Positions 10,489 to 23,502 of a stretch of 64,000 nucleotides of DNA are shown here, piece by piece (the stretch's first letter is position 1; each line of letters starts with the position of its first letter). This DNA is from Hippophae tibetana. Its lineage: Eukaryota > Streptophyta > Magnoliopsida > Rosales > Elaeagnaceae. The DNA lies in assembly GCA_037013495.1 (NCBI GenBank), contig CM072801.1, positions 70,417,816 to 70,481,815 on the forward strand, in the 5' to 3' direction. The position numbers and the translations under genes were made by a program. The notes under the pieces were generated by a model. That model worked only from the letters and a program-made list of their open reading frames with translations, was not told where the DNA came from and made no database searches.

Positions 10489-13018
10489 AATTCGATATAT
10501 CAAATGTTTTGTTATTTTTTAACAAGTTAAGAGTAACCCCTTTCCTGTTCTCTCCTCTTAAATTTTTTGGAAGAATAGAGATTTATTGATCACATAAATA
10601 AAGATCCCTTGTCCAGCCCAAATATCTCTTTTACATATCTATTGAATAAAATCGAATGGAAGTAAAACGGAAATGTGTGACAAAAACATAAACCCTCGAT
10701 AAGTGATGTAAAGAATGGAATTTGGTTACAGAAATCAGGTTCTCTTGCGTGGCCAAAAATAATCGTGTGATTCGTTAGGAGCTTCGATGTTATATATTAT
10801 AATAGTGTTTAAGATACCTCAGTCTAGAGTTATTGTCGAATAAAGTTGAAAATTCGATATACAATTGTTTTGTTATTTTTTAACAAGTTAACAGTAATCC
10901 CTTTCATGTTCTCTTCTCTTAAATTTTATGGAAGAATAGAGATTTATTGATCACATAAATAAAGATCCCTTGGTCAGGAAAAATTTGCCTTTTACATATC
11001 TATGGAATAAAATCGAAAGTAAGTAAAACGGAAATGTGTGACAAAAACATAAACCCTTGATAAGTGATGTAAATGATGGAATTTGGTTACAGAAATCAGG
11101 TTCTCTTGCGTGGCCAAAATTAATCGTGTGATTCGATACGAGCTTCGATGTTATATATTATAATAGTCTTTAAGATACCTCAGTCAAGATTTATTGTCAA
11201 TTAAAGTTGAAAATTCGATATATCAAATGTTTTGTTATTTTTTAACAAGTTAACAGTAACCCCTTTCCTGTTCTCTCCTCTTAAATTTTTTGGAAGAATA
11301 GAGATTTATTGATCACATAAATAAAGATCCCTTGTCCAGCACAAATATCTCTTTTACATATCTATTGAATAAAATCGAATGGAAGTAAAACGGAAATGTG
11401 TGACAAAAACATAAACCCTCGATAAGTGATGTAAAGAATGGAATTTGGTAACAGAAATCAGGTTCTCTTGCGTGGCCAAAATTAATCGTGTGATTCGTTA
11501 TGAGCTTCGATGTTATATATTATAATAGTGTTTAAGATACCTCAGTCTAGAGTTATTGTCGATTAAAGTTGAAAATTCGATATACAAATGTTTTGTTATT
11601 TTTTAACAAGTTAATAGTAACCCCTTTCAGGTTCTCTTCTCTTAAATTTTTTGGAAGAATAGAGATTTATTGATAACATAAATAAAGAACCCTTGGTCAG
11701 CACAAATATCTCTTTTACATATCTATTGAATAAAATCGGAAGTAAGTAAAACGGAAATTTGTGACAAAAACATAAACACTCGATAAGTGATGTAAACGAT
11801 GGAATTTGGTTATAGAAATCAGGTTCTCTTGCGTGGCCAAAATTAATCGTGTGATTCGATATGAGCTTCGATGTTATATATTATAATAGTCTTTAAGATA
11901 CCTCAGTCTAGATTTTTTGTCAATTAAAGTTGAAAATTCGATATATCAAATGTTTTGTTATTTTTTATCAAGTTAACAGTAACCCCTTTCCGGTTCTCTC
12001 CTCTTAAATTTCTTGGAAGAATAGAGATATATTGATCACATAAATAAAGATCCCTTGTCCAGCCCAAATATCTCTTTTACATATCTATTGAATAAAATCG
12101 AATGGAAGTAAAACGGAAATGTGTGACAAAAACATAAACCCTCGATAAGTGAAGTAAAGAATGGAATTTGGTTACAGAAATCAGGTTCTCTTGCGTGGCC
12201 AAAATTATTCGTGTGATTCGTTATGAGCTTCGATGTTATATATTATAATAGTGTTTAAGATACCTCAGTCTAGAGTTATTGTCGATTAAAGTTGAAAATT
12301 CGATATATCAAATGTTTTGTTATTTTTTAACAAGTTAACAGTGACCCCTTTCCTGTTCTCTCCTCTTAAATTTTTTGGAAGAATAGAGATTTATTGATCA
12401 CATAAATAAAGATCCCTTGTTCAGATCAAATATCTCTTTTACATATCTATGGATTAAATCGAAAGTAAGTAAAACATAAATGTGTGACAAAAACATAAAC
12501 CCTCGATAAGTGATGTAAACGATGGAATTTGGTTACAGAAATCAGGTTCTCTTGCGTGGCCAAAATTAATCGTGTGAATCGATACGAGCTTCGATGTTAT
12601 ATATTATAATAGTCGTTAAGATACCTCAGTCTAGAGTTATCATCGATTAAAGTTGAAAATTCGATATATCAAATGTTTTGTTATTTTTTAACAAGGTAAC
12701 AGTAACCCCTTTCCTGTTCTCTCCTCTTAAATTTTTTGGAAGAATAGAGAATTATTGATGACATAAATAAAGATACCTTACTCGGCACAAATATCTCTCT
12801 TACATATCTATTGAATAAAATCGAAAGTACGTAAAACGGGAATTTGTGATAAAAACATAAACCCTCGATAGTGATGTAAACGATGGAATTTGGTTACAGA
12901 AATCAGGTTCTCTTACGTGGCCAAAATTAATCGTGTGAATCGATACGAGCTTCGATGTTATATATTATAATAGTCGTTAAGATACCTCAGTCTAGAGTTA
13001 TTGTCGATTAAAGTTGAA
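10489..13018 (+). repeat. Seven-monomer unit (2530 bp), short form of the nonamer
   Basis: Monomers start at 10489, 10851, 11212, 11574, 11935, 12297 and 12658. They match the nonamer monomers at 13019, 13381, 13742, 14827, 15188, 15550 and 15910 in order, so the pair 14104-14826 (723 bp) has no counterpart here. Adding 723 gives 3253, within one base of the nonamer length; the extra base is 'gatatatc' against 'gatatac' in the sixth monomer. The heads at 10489 and 12297 differ slightly from the later copies. Confidence 0.92.
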
Positions 13019-16000
13019 AATTTGATATATCAAATGTTTTGTTATTTTTTAACAAGTTAACAGTAACCCCTTTCCTGTTCTCTCCTCTTAAATTTTTTGG
13101 AAGAATAGAGATTTATTGATCACATAAATAAAGATCCCTTGTCCAGCCCAAATATCTCTTTTACATATCTATTGAATAAAATCGAATGGAAGTAAAACGG
13201 AAATGTGTGACAAAAACATAAACCCTCGATAAGTGATGTAAAGAATGGAATTTGGTTACAGAAATCAGGTTCTCTTGCGTGGCCAAAAATAATCGTGTGA
13301 TTCGTTAGGAGCTTCGATCTTATATATTATAATAGTGTTTAAGATACCTCAGTCTAGAGTTATTGTCGATTAAAGTTGAAAATTCGATATACAATTGTTT
13401 TGTTATTTTTTAACAAGTTAACAGTAATCCCTTTCATGTTCTCTTCTCTTAAATTTTATGGAAGAATAGAGATTTATTGATCACATAAATAAAGATCCCT
13501 TGGTCAGGAAAAATTTGCCTTTTACATATCTATGGAATAAAATCGAAAGTAAGTAAAACGGAAATGTGTGACAAAAACATAAACCCTTGATAAGTGATGT
13601 AAATGATGGAATTTGGTTACAGAAATCAGGTTCTCTTACGTGGCCAAAATTAATCGTGTGATTCGATACGAGCTTCGATGTTATATATTATAATAGTCTT
13701 TAAGATACCTCAGTCAAGATTTATTGTCAATTAAAGTTGAAAATTCGATATATCAAATGTTTTGTTATTTTTTAACAAGTTAACAGTAACCCCTTTCCTG
13801 TTCTCTCCTCTTAAATTTTTTGGAAGAATAGAGATTTATTGATCACATAAATAAAGATCCCTTGTCCAGCACAAATATCTCTTTTACATATCTATTGAAT
13901 AAAATCGAATGGAAGTAAAACGGAAATGTGTGACAAAAACATAAACCCTCGATAAGTGATGTAAAGAATGGAATTTGGTAACAGAAATCAGGTTCTCTTG
14001 CGTGGCCAAAATTAATCGTGTGATTCGTTATGAGCTTCGATGTTATATATTATAATAGTGTTTAAGATACCTCAGTCTAGAGTTATTGTCGATTAAAGTT
14101 GAAAATTCGATATACAAATGTTTTGTTATTTTTTAACAAGTTAACAGTAACCCCTTTCATGTTCTCTTCTCTTAAATTTTTTGGAAGAATAGAGATTTAT
14201 TGATCACATAAATAAAGATCCCTTGGTCAGGAAAAATTTTCCTTTTACATATCTATGGAATAAAATTGAAAGTAAGTAAAACGGAAATGTGTGATAAAAA
14301 CATAAACCCTTGATAAGTGATGTAAAGGATGGAATTTGGTTACAGAAATCAGGTTCTCTTGCGTGGCCAAAATTAATCGTGTGATTCGATACGAGCTTCG
14401 ATGTTATATATTATAATAGTCTTTAAGATACCTCAGTCTAGAGTTGTGGTCGATTAAAGTTGAAAATTCGATATATCAAATGTTTTGTTATTTTTTAACA
14501 AGTTAACAGTAACCCCTTTCCTATTCTCTCCTCTTAAATTTTTTGGAAGAATAGAGATTTATTGATCACATAAATAAAGATCCCTTGTCCTGCCCAAATA
14601 TCTCTTTTACATATCTATTGAATAAAATCGAATGTAAGTAAAACGGAAATGTGTGACAAAAACATAAACCCTCGATAAGTGATGTAAAGAATGGAATTTG
14701 GTAACAGAAATCAGGTTCTCTTGCGTGGCCAAAATTAATCGTGTCATTCGTTATGAGCTTCGATGTTATATATTATAATAGTGTTTAAGATACCTCAGTC
14801 TAGAGTTATTGTCGATTAAAGTTGAAAATTCGATATACAAATGTTTTGTTATTTTTTAACAAGTTAATAGTAACCCCTTTCAGGTTCTCTTCTCTTAAAT
14901 TTTTTGGAAGAATAGAGATTTATTGATAACATAAATAAAGAACCCTTGGTCAGCACAAATATCTCTTTTACATATCTATTGAATAAAATCGGAAGTAAGT
15001 AAAACGGAAATTTGTGACAAAAACATAAACACTCGATAAGTGATGTAAACGATGGAATTTGGTTATAGAAATCAGGTTCTCTTGCGTGGCCAAAATTAAT
15101 CGTGTGATTCGATATGAGCTTCGATGTTATATATTATAATAGTCTTTAAGATACCTCAGTCTAGATTTTTTGTCAATTAAAGTTGAAAATTCGATATATC
15201 AAATGTTTTGTTATTTTTTATCAAGTTAACAGTAACCCCTTTCCGGTTCTCTCCTCTTAAATTTCTTGGAAGAATAGAGATATATTGATCACATAAATAA
15301 AGATCCCTTGTCCAGCCCAAATATCTCTTTTACATATCTATTGAATAAAATCGAATGGAAGTAAAACGGAAATGTGTGACAAAAACATAAACCCTCGATA
15401 AGTGAAGTAAAGAATGGAATTTGGTTACAGAAATCAGGTTCTCTTGCGTGGCCAAAATTATTCGTGTGATTCGTTATGAGCTTCGATGTTATATATTATA
15501 ATAGTGTTTAAGATACCTCAGTCTAGAGTTATTGTCGATTAAAGTTGAAAATTCGATATACAAATGTTTTGTTATTTTTTAACAAGTTAACAGTGACCCC
15601 TTTCCTGTTCTCTCCTCTTAAATTTTTTGGAAGAATAGAGATTTATTGATCACATAAATAAAGATCCCTTGTTCAGATCAAATATCTCTTTTACATATCT
15701 ATGGATTAAATCGAAAGTAAGTAAAACATAAATGTGTGACAAAAACATAAACCCTCGATAAGTGATGTAAACGATGGAATTTGGTTACAGAAATCAGGTT
15801 CTCTTGCGTGGCCAAAATTAATCGTGTGAATCGATACGAGCTTCGATGTTATATATTATAATAGTCGTTAAGATACCTCAGTCTAGAGTTATCATCGATT
15901 AAAGTTGAAAATTCGATATATCAAATGTTTTGTTATTTTTTAACAAGGTAACAGTAACCCCTTTCCTGTTCTCTCCTCTTAAATTTTTTGGAAGAATAGA

Positions 16001-16270
16001 GAATTATTGATGACATAAATAAAGATACCTTACTCGGCACAAATATCTCTCTTACATATCTATTGAATAAAATCGAAAGTACGTAAAACGGGAATTTGTG
16101 ATAAAAACATAAACCCTCGATAGTGATGTAAACGATGGAATTTGGTTACAGAAATCAGGTTCTCTTACGTGGCCAAAATTAATCGTGTGAATCGATACGA
16201 GCTTCGATGTTATATATTATAATAGTCGTTAAGATACCTCAGTCTAGAGTTATTGTCGATTAAAGTTGAA
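13019..16270 (+). repeat. Nine-monomer HOR (3252 bp), copy 1
   Basis: Monomers start at 13019, 13381, 13742, 14104, 14465, 14827, 15188, 15550 and 15910. The first has the rare head 'aatttgatatatcaaatg'. 14104 and 14465 resemble hexamer B and C ('ggtcaggaaaaattttcc', 'gtcctgccc'). 14827 carries 'gttaatag', 'tttcaggttc', 'gataacat', 'aaacactcg' and 'gatatgagc'. 15188 carries 'ttttttatcaag', 'tttccggttc' and 'gtgaagtaaag'. The last two monomers (15550, 15910) have right-domain marks: 'gttcagatc', 'atggattaaat', 'cttactcggcac', 'acgtaaaacggg', 'gaatcgatacg' and 'gtcgttaag'. Confidence 0.95.
13020..13035. other. Perfect 16-bp palindrome ATTTGATATATCAAAT
   Basis: In the first monomer of the nonamer a C-to-T change (TTCG to TTTG) completes a 16-bp perfect palindrome around GATATATC. 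The same palindrome is at 16272-16287 and 19524-19539. Most other monomers read 'attcgatatatcaaat' and keep only the inner palindrome. Confidence 0.85.
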
Positions 16271-19200
16271 AATTTGATATATCAAATGTTTTGTTATTTT
16301 TTAACAAGTTAACAGTAACCCCTTTCCTGTTCTCTCCTCTTAAATTTTTTGGAAGAATAGAGATTTATTGATCACATAAATAAAGATCCCTTGTCCAGCC
16401 CAAATATCTCTTTTACATATCTATTGAATAAAATCGAATGGAAGTAAAACGGAAATGTGTGACAAAAACATAAACCCTCGATAAGTGATGTAAAGAATGG
16501 AATTTGGTTACAGAAATCAGGTTCTCTTGCGTGGCCAAAAATAATCGTGTGATTCGTTAGGAGCTTCGATGTTATATATTATAATAGTGTTTAAGATACC
16601 TCAGTCTAGAGTTATTGTCGATTAAAGTTGAAAATTCGATATACAATTGTTTTGTTATTTTTTAACAAGTTAACAGTAATCCCTTTCATGTTCTCTTCTC
16701 TTAAATTTTATGGAAGAATAGAGATTTATTGATCACATAAATAAAGATCCCTTGGTCAGGAAAAATTTGCCTTTTACATATCTATGGAATAAAATCGAAA
16801 GTAAGTAAAACGGAAATGTGTGACAAAAACATAAACCCTTGATAAGTGATGTAAATGATGGAATTTGGTTACAGAAATCAGGTTCTCTTACGTGGCCAAA
16901 ATTAATCGTGTGATTCGATACGAGCTTCGATGTTATATATTATAATAGTCTTTAAGATACCTCAGTCAAGATTTATTGTCAATTAAAGTTGAAAATTCGA
17001 TATATCAAATGTTTTGTTATTTTTTAACAAGTTAACAGTAACCCCTTTCCTGTTCTCTCCTCTTAAATTTTTTGGAAGAATAGAGATTTATTGATCACAT
17101 AAATAAAGATCCCTTGTCCAGCACAAATATCTCTTTTACATATCTATTGAATAAAATCGAATGGAAGTAAAACGGAAATGTGTGACAAAAACATAAACCC
17201 TCGATAAGTGATGTAAAGAATGGAATTTGGTAACAGAAATCAGGTTCTCTTGCGTGGCCAAAATTAATCGTGTGATTCGTTATGAGCTTCGATGTTATAT
17301 ATTATAATAGTGTTTAAGATACCTCAGTCTAGAGTTATTGTCGATTAAAGTTGAAAATTCGATATACAAATGTTTTGTTATTTTTTAACAAGTTAACAGT
17401 AACCCCTTTCATGTTCTCTTCTCTTAAATTTTTTGGAAGAATAGAGATTTATTGATCACATAAATAAAGATCCCTTGGTCAGGAAAAATTTTCCTTTTAC
17501 ATATCTATGGAATAAAATTGAAAGTAAGTAAAACGGAAATGTGTGATAAAAACATAAACCCTTGATAAGTGATGTAAAGGATGGAATTTGGTTACAGAAA
17601 TCAGGTTCTCTTGCGTGGCCAAAATTAATCGTGTGATTCGATACGAGCTTCGATGTTATATATTATAATAGTCTTTAAGATACCTCAGTCTAGAGTTGTG
17701 GTCGATTAAAGTTGAAAATTCGATATATCAAATGTTTTGTTATTTTTTAACAAGTTAACAGTAACCCCTTTCCTATTCTCTCCTCTTAAATTTTTTGGAA
17801 GAATAGAGATTTATTGATCACATAAATAAAGATCCCTTGTCCTGCCCAAATATCTCTTTTACATATCTATTGAATAAAATCGAATGTAAGTAAAACGGAA
17901 ATGTGTGACAAAAACATAAACCCTCGATAAGTGATGTAAAGAATGGAATTTGGTAACAGAAATCAGGTTCTCTTGCGTGGCCAAAATTAATCGTGTCATT
18001 CGTTATGAGCTTCGATGTTATATATTATAATAGTGTTTAAGATACCTCAGTCTAGAGTTATTGTCGATTAAAGTTGAAAATTCGATATACAAATGTTTTG
18101 TTATTTTTTAACAAGTTAATAGTAACCCCTTTCAGGTTCTCTTCTCTTAAATTTTTTGGAAGAATAGAGATTTATTGATAACATAAATAAAGAACCCTTG
18201 GTCAGCACAAATATCTCTTTTACATATCTATTGAATAAAATCGGAAGTAAGTAAAACGGAAATTTGTGACAAAAACATAAACACTCGATAAGTGATGTAA
18301 ACGATGGAATTTGGTTATAGAAATCAGGTTCTCTTGCGTGGCCAAAATTAATCGTGTGATTCGATATGAGCTTCGATGTTATATATTATAATAGTCTTTA
18401 AGATACCTCAGTCTAGATTTTTTGTCAATTAAAGTTGAAAATTCGATATATCAAATGTTTTGTTATTTTTTATCAAGTTAACAGTAACCCCTTTCCGGTT
18501 CTCTCCTCTTAAATTTCTTGGAAGAATAGAGATATATTGATCACATAAATAAAGATCCCTTGTCCAGCCCAAATATCTCTTTTACATATCTATTGAATAA
18601 AATCGAATGGAAGTAAAACGGAAATGTGTGACAAAAACATAAACCCTCGATAAGTGAAGTAAAGAATGGAATTTGGTTACAGAAATCAGGTTCTCTTGCG
18701 TGGCCAAAATTATTCGTGTGATTCGTTATGAGCTTCGATGTTATATATTATAATAGTGTTTAAGATACCTCAGTCTAGAGTTATTGTCGATTAAAGTTGA
18801 AAATTCGATATACAAATGTTTTGTTATTTTTTAACAAGTTAACAGTGACCCCTTTCCTGTTCTCTCCTCTTAAATTTTTTGGAAGAATAGAGATTTATTG
18901 ATCACATAAATAAAGATCCCTTGTTCAGATCAAATATCTCTTTTACATATCTATGGATTAAATCGAAAGTAAGTAAAACATAAATGTGTGACAAAAACAT
19001 AAACCCTCGATAAGTGATGTAAACGATGGAATTTGGTTACAGAAATCAGGTTCTCTTGCGTGGCCAAAATTAATCGTGTGAATCGATACGAGCTTCGATG
19101 TTATATATTATAATAGTCGTTAAGATACCTCAGTCTAGAGTTATCATCGATTAAAGTTGAAAATTCGATATATCAAATGTTTTGTTATTTTTTAACAAGG

Positions 19201-19522
19201 TAACAGTAACCCCTTTCCTGTTCTCTCCTCTTAAATTTTTTGGAAGAATAGAGAATTATTGATGACATAAATAAAGATACCTTACTCGGCACAAATATCT
19301 CTCTTACATATCTATTGAATAAAATCGAAAGTACGTAAAACGGGAATTTGTGATAAAAACATAAACCCTCGATAGTGATGTAAACGATGGAATTTGGTTA
19401 CAGAAATCAGGTTCTCTTACGTGGCCAAAATTAATCGTGTGAATCGATACGAGCTTCGATGTTATATATTATAATAGTCGTTAAGATACCTCAGTCTAGA
19501 GTTATTGTCGATTAAAGTTGAA
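16271..19522 (+). repeat. Nine-monomer HOR (3252 bp), copy 2
   Basis: Monomers start at 16271, 16633, 16994, 17356, 17717, 18079, 18440, 18802 and 19162. It has the same length and order as copy 1. The one difference I saw is at base 13319 of copy 1 ('gcttcgatct'), where this copy has the usual 'gcttcgatgt'. A third copy begins at 19523 with the same 'aatttgat' head but leaves the pattern at about 19646. Confidence 0.95.
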
Positions 19523-20969
19523 AATTTGATATATCAAATGTTTTGTTATTTTTTAACAAGTTAACAGTAACCCCTTTCCTGTTCTCTCCTCTTAAATTTT
19601 TTGGAAGAATAGAGATTTATTGATCACATAAATAAAGATCCCTTGTTCAGAACAAATATCTCTTTTACATATCAATGGATTAAATCGGAAGTAAGTAAAA
19701 CGGAAATTTGTGACAAAAACATAAACCCTCGATAAGTGATGTAAACGATGGAATTTGGTTATAGAAATCAGGTTCTCTTGCGTGGCCAAAATTAATCGTG
19801 TGATTCGATACGAGCTTCGATGTTATATATTATAATAGTATTTAAGATACCTCGGTCTAGAGTTATTGTCTATTAAAGTTGAAAATTCGATATATCAAAT
19901 GTTTTCTTATTTTTGAACAAGTGAACAGTAACCACTTTCGTTTTCTCTTTTCTTAAATTATTTAGGGAGAATAGAGAATTATTGATCACATAAATATAGA
20001 TCCTTACTCGGCACAAATATCTCTCTTACAGATCTATTGAATAAAATCGAAAGTAAGTAAAACGGAAATTTGTGACAAAAACATAAACCCTCGATAAGTG
20101 ATGTAAACGATGGTATTTGGTTACAGAAATCAGGTTCTCTTGCGTGGCCAAAATTAATCGTGTGAATCGATACGAGCTTCGATGTTATATATTATAATAG
20201 TCTATAAGATACCTCGGTCTAGAGTTATTGTCTATTAAAGTTGAAAATTCGATATATCAATTGTTTTGTTATTTTTTAACAAGTTAACAGTAACCCCTTT
20301 CCAGTTCTCTCCTCTTAAATTTTTTGGGAGAATAGAGAATTATTGATCACATAAATAAATATCCCTTACTCGGCATAAATATCTCTCTTACAAATCTATT
20401 GAATAAAATCGAAAGTATGTAAAACACTAATTTGTGCCAAAAACATAAAACCCTCGATAAGTGATGTAAACGATGGAATTTGGTTACAGAAATCAGGTTC
20501 CCAAATGAGGCGAAAATTAATCTTGTGAATCGATACGAGCTTCGATGTGATATATTATAATAGTCGTTAAGATACTTCAGTCTAGAGTTATTGTCGATTA
20601 AAGTTGAAAATTCGATATATCAAATGTTTTGTTATTTTTTAACAAGTTAACAGTAACCCCTTTCCTGTTCCCTCCTCTTAAATTTTTTGGAAGAATAGAG
20701 ATTTATTGATCACATAAATAAAGATCCCTTGTTCAGAACAAATATCTCTTTTACATATCTAAGGATTAAATCGAAAGTACGTAAAACGTAAATGTGTGAC
20801 AAAAACATAAACCCTCGATAAGTGATGTAAACGATGGAATTTGGTTAGAGAAATCAGGTTCTCTTGCGTGGCCAAAATTAATCGTGTGAATCGATACGAG
20901 CTTCGATGTTATATATTATAATAGTCGTTAAGATACCTCAGTCTAGAGTTATTGTCGATTAAAGTTGAA
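19523..20969 (+). repeat. Diverged transition between left and right domains
   Basis: Monomers start at 19523, 19884, 20246 and 20609. The first begins as a nonamer unit but from about 19646 changes from 'gtccagccc' to the right-domain form 'gttcagaac' and 'caatggattaaat'. The second has the head 'ttcttatttttgaacaagtg' with 'tttagggagaat'. The third has many private bases ('ataaatatccc', 'cggcataaat', 'gaggcgaaaatt'). The fourth has 'ctaaggattaaat' and 'ggttagag'. These are among the least repeated monomers in the window. Confidence 0.88.
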
Positions 20970-23502
20970 AATTCGATATATCAAATGTTTTGTTATTTTT
21001 TAACAAGGTAACAGTAACCCCTTTCCTGTTCTCTCCTCTTAAATTTTTTGGAAGAATAGAGATTTATTGATCACATAAATAAAGATCCCTTGTTCAGAAC
21101 AAATATCTCTTTTACATATCAATGGATTAAATCGAAAGTAAGTAAAACGGAAATGTGTGACAAAAACATAAACCCTCGGTAAGTGATGTAAACGATGGAA
21201 TTTGGTTACAGAAATCAGGTTCTCTTGCGTGGCCAAAATTAATCGTGTGATTCGATACGAGCTTTGATGTTATATATTATAATAGTATTTAAGATACCTC
21301 AGTCTAGAGTTATGGTCGATTAAAGTTGAAAATTCGATATATCAAATGTTTTCTTATTTTTGAACAAGTGAACAGTAACCACTTTCGTTTTCTCTTTTCT
21401 TAAATTATTTAGGGAGAATAGAGAATTATTGATCACATAAATATAGATCATTACTCGGCACAAATATCTCTCTTACAGATCTATTGAATAAAATCGAAAG
21501 TAAGTAAAACGGAAATTTGTGACAAAAACATAAACCCTCGATAAGTGATGTAAACGATGGAATTTGGTTACAGAAATCAGGTTCTCTTGCGTGGCCAAAA
21601 TTAATCGTGTGAATCGATACGAGCTTCGATGTTATATATTATAATAGTCATTAAGATACCTCAGTCTAGAGTTATTGTCGATTAAAGTTGAAAATTCGAT
21701 ATATCAAATGTTTTGTTATTTTTTAACAAGGTAACAGTAACCCCTTTCCTGTTTTCTCCTCTTAAATTTTTTGGAAGAATAGAGAATTATTGATCACATA
21801 AATAAAGATCCCTTACTCGGCAACAATATCTCTCTTACAAATCTATTGAATAAAATCAAAAGTTTGTAAAACGGTAATTTCTGCCAAAAACAAAAAACCC
21901 TCGATAAGTGATGTAAACGATGGAATTTGGTTACAGAAATCAGGTTCCCAAATGAGGCCAAAACTAATCTTGTGAATCGATACGAGCTTCGATGTGATAT
22001 ATTATAATAGTCGTTAAGATACTTCAGTCTAGAGTTATTGTCGATTAAAGTTGAAAATTCGATATATCAAATGTTTTGTTATTTTTTAACAAGTTAACAG
22101 TAACCCCTTTACTGTTCTCTCCTCTTAAATTTTTTCGAAGAATAGAGATTTATTGATCACATAAATAAAGATCCCTTGTTCAGAACAAATATCTCTTTTA
22201 CATATCAATGGATTAAATCGAAAGTAAGTAAAACGGAAATGTGTGACAAAAACATAAACCCTCGGTAAGTGATGTAAACGATGGAATTTGGTTACAGAAA
22301 TCAGGTTCTCTTGCGTGGCCAAAATTAATCGTGTGAATCGATACGAGCTTCGATGTTATATATTATAATAGTCGTTAAGATACCTCAGTCTAGAGTTATT
22401 GTCGATTAATGTTGAAAATTCGATATATCAATTGTTTTGTTATTTTTGAACAAGTGAACAGTAACCACTTTCGTTTTCTCTTTTCTTAAATTATTTAGGG
22501 AGAATAGAGAATTATTGATCACATAAATATAGATCATTACTCGGCACAAATATCTCTCTTACAGATCTATTGAATAAAATCGAAAGTAAGTAAAACGGAA
22601 ATTTGTGACAAAAACATAAACCCTCGATAAGTGATGTAAACGATGGAATTTGGTTACAGAAATCAGGTTCTCTTGCGTGGCCAAAATTAATCGTGTGAAT
22701 CGATACGAGCTTCGATGTTATATATTATAATAGTCATTAAGATACCTCAGTCTAGAGTTATTGTCGATTAAAGTTGAAAATTCGATATATCAAATGTTTT
22801 GTTATTTTTTAACAAGGTAACAGTAACCCCTTTCCTGTTTTCTCCTCTTAAATTTTTTGGAAGAATAGAGAATTATTGATCACATAAATAAAGATCCCTT
22901 ACTCGGCAACAATATCTCTCTTACAAATCTATTGAATAAAATCAAAAGTTTGTAAAACGGTAATTTGTGCCAAAAACAAAAAACCCTCGATAAGTGATGT
23001 AAACGATGGAATTTGGTTACAGAAATCAGGTTCCCAAATGAGGCCAAAACTAATCTTGTGAATCGATACGAGCTTCGATGTGATATATTATAATAGTCGT
23101 TAAGATACTTCAGTCTAGAGTTATTGTCGATTAAAGTTGAAAATTCGATATATCAAATGTTTTGTTATTTCTTAACAAGTTAAGAGTAACCCCTTTCCTG
23201 TTCTCTCCTCTTAAATTTTTTCGAAGAATAGAGATTTATTGATCACATAAATAAAGATCCCTTGTTCAGAACAAATATCTCTTTTACATATCAATGGATT
23301 AAATCGAAAGTAAGTAAAACGGAAATGTGTGACAAAAACATAAACCCTCGGTAAGTGATGTAAACGATGGAATTTGGTTACAGAAATCAGGTTCTCTTGC
23401 GTGGCCAAAATTAATCGTGTGAATCGATACGAGCTTCGATGTTATATATTATAATAGTCGTTAAGATACCTCAGTCTAGAGTTATTGTCGATTAATGTTG
23501 AA
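20970..23502 (+). repeat. Three-monomer HOR (about 1086 bp), types h-f-g
   Basis: Monomers start at 20970, 21331, 21693, 22056, 22417, 22779 and 23142. The order is h, f, g, h, f, g, h, with a period near 1086 bp. Type f has 'gaacaagtgaac', 'tttagggagaat' and 'agatcattactcgg'. Type g has 'cctgttttctcc', 'cggcaacaat', 'caaaagtttg' and 'ttcccaaatgagg'. Type h has 'gttcagaac', 'caatggattaaat' and 'cggtaagtg', with 'tttttcgaag' in the copies at 22056 and 23142. The same trimer logic recurs inside the later 13-monomer unit, where k-l-m resembles f-g-h. Confidence 0.9.

Noticed and set aside
12830..12850. CENP-B box candidate at 'taaaacgggaat' in y-type monomers
   Set aside because: Only the 3' half (AAACGGGA) agrees with the known box; the required TTCG at the proper upstream spacing is missing. 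Most other monomers have 'aaaacggaaat'.
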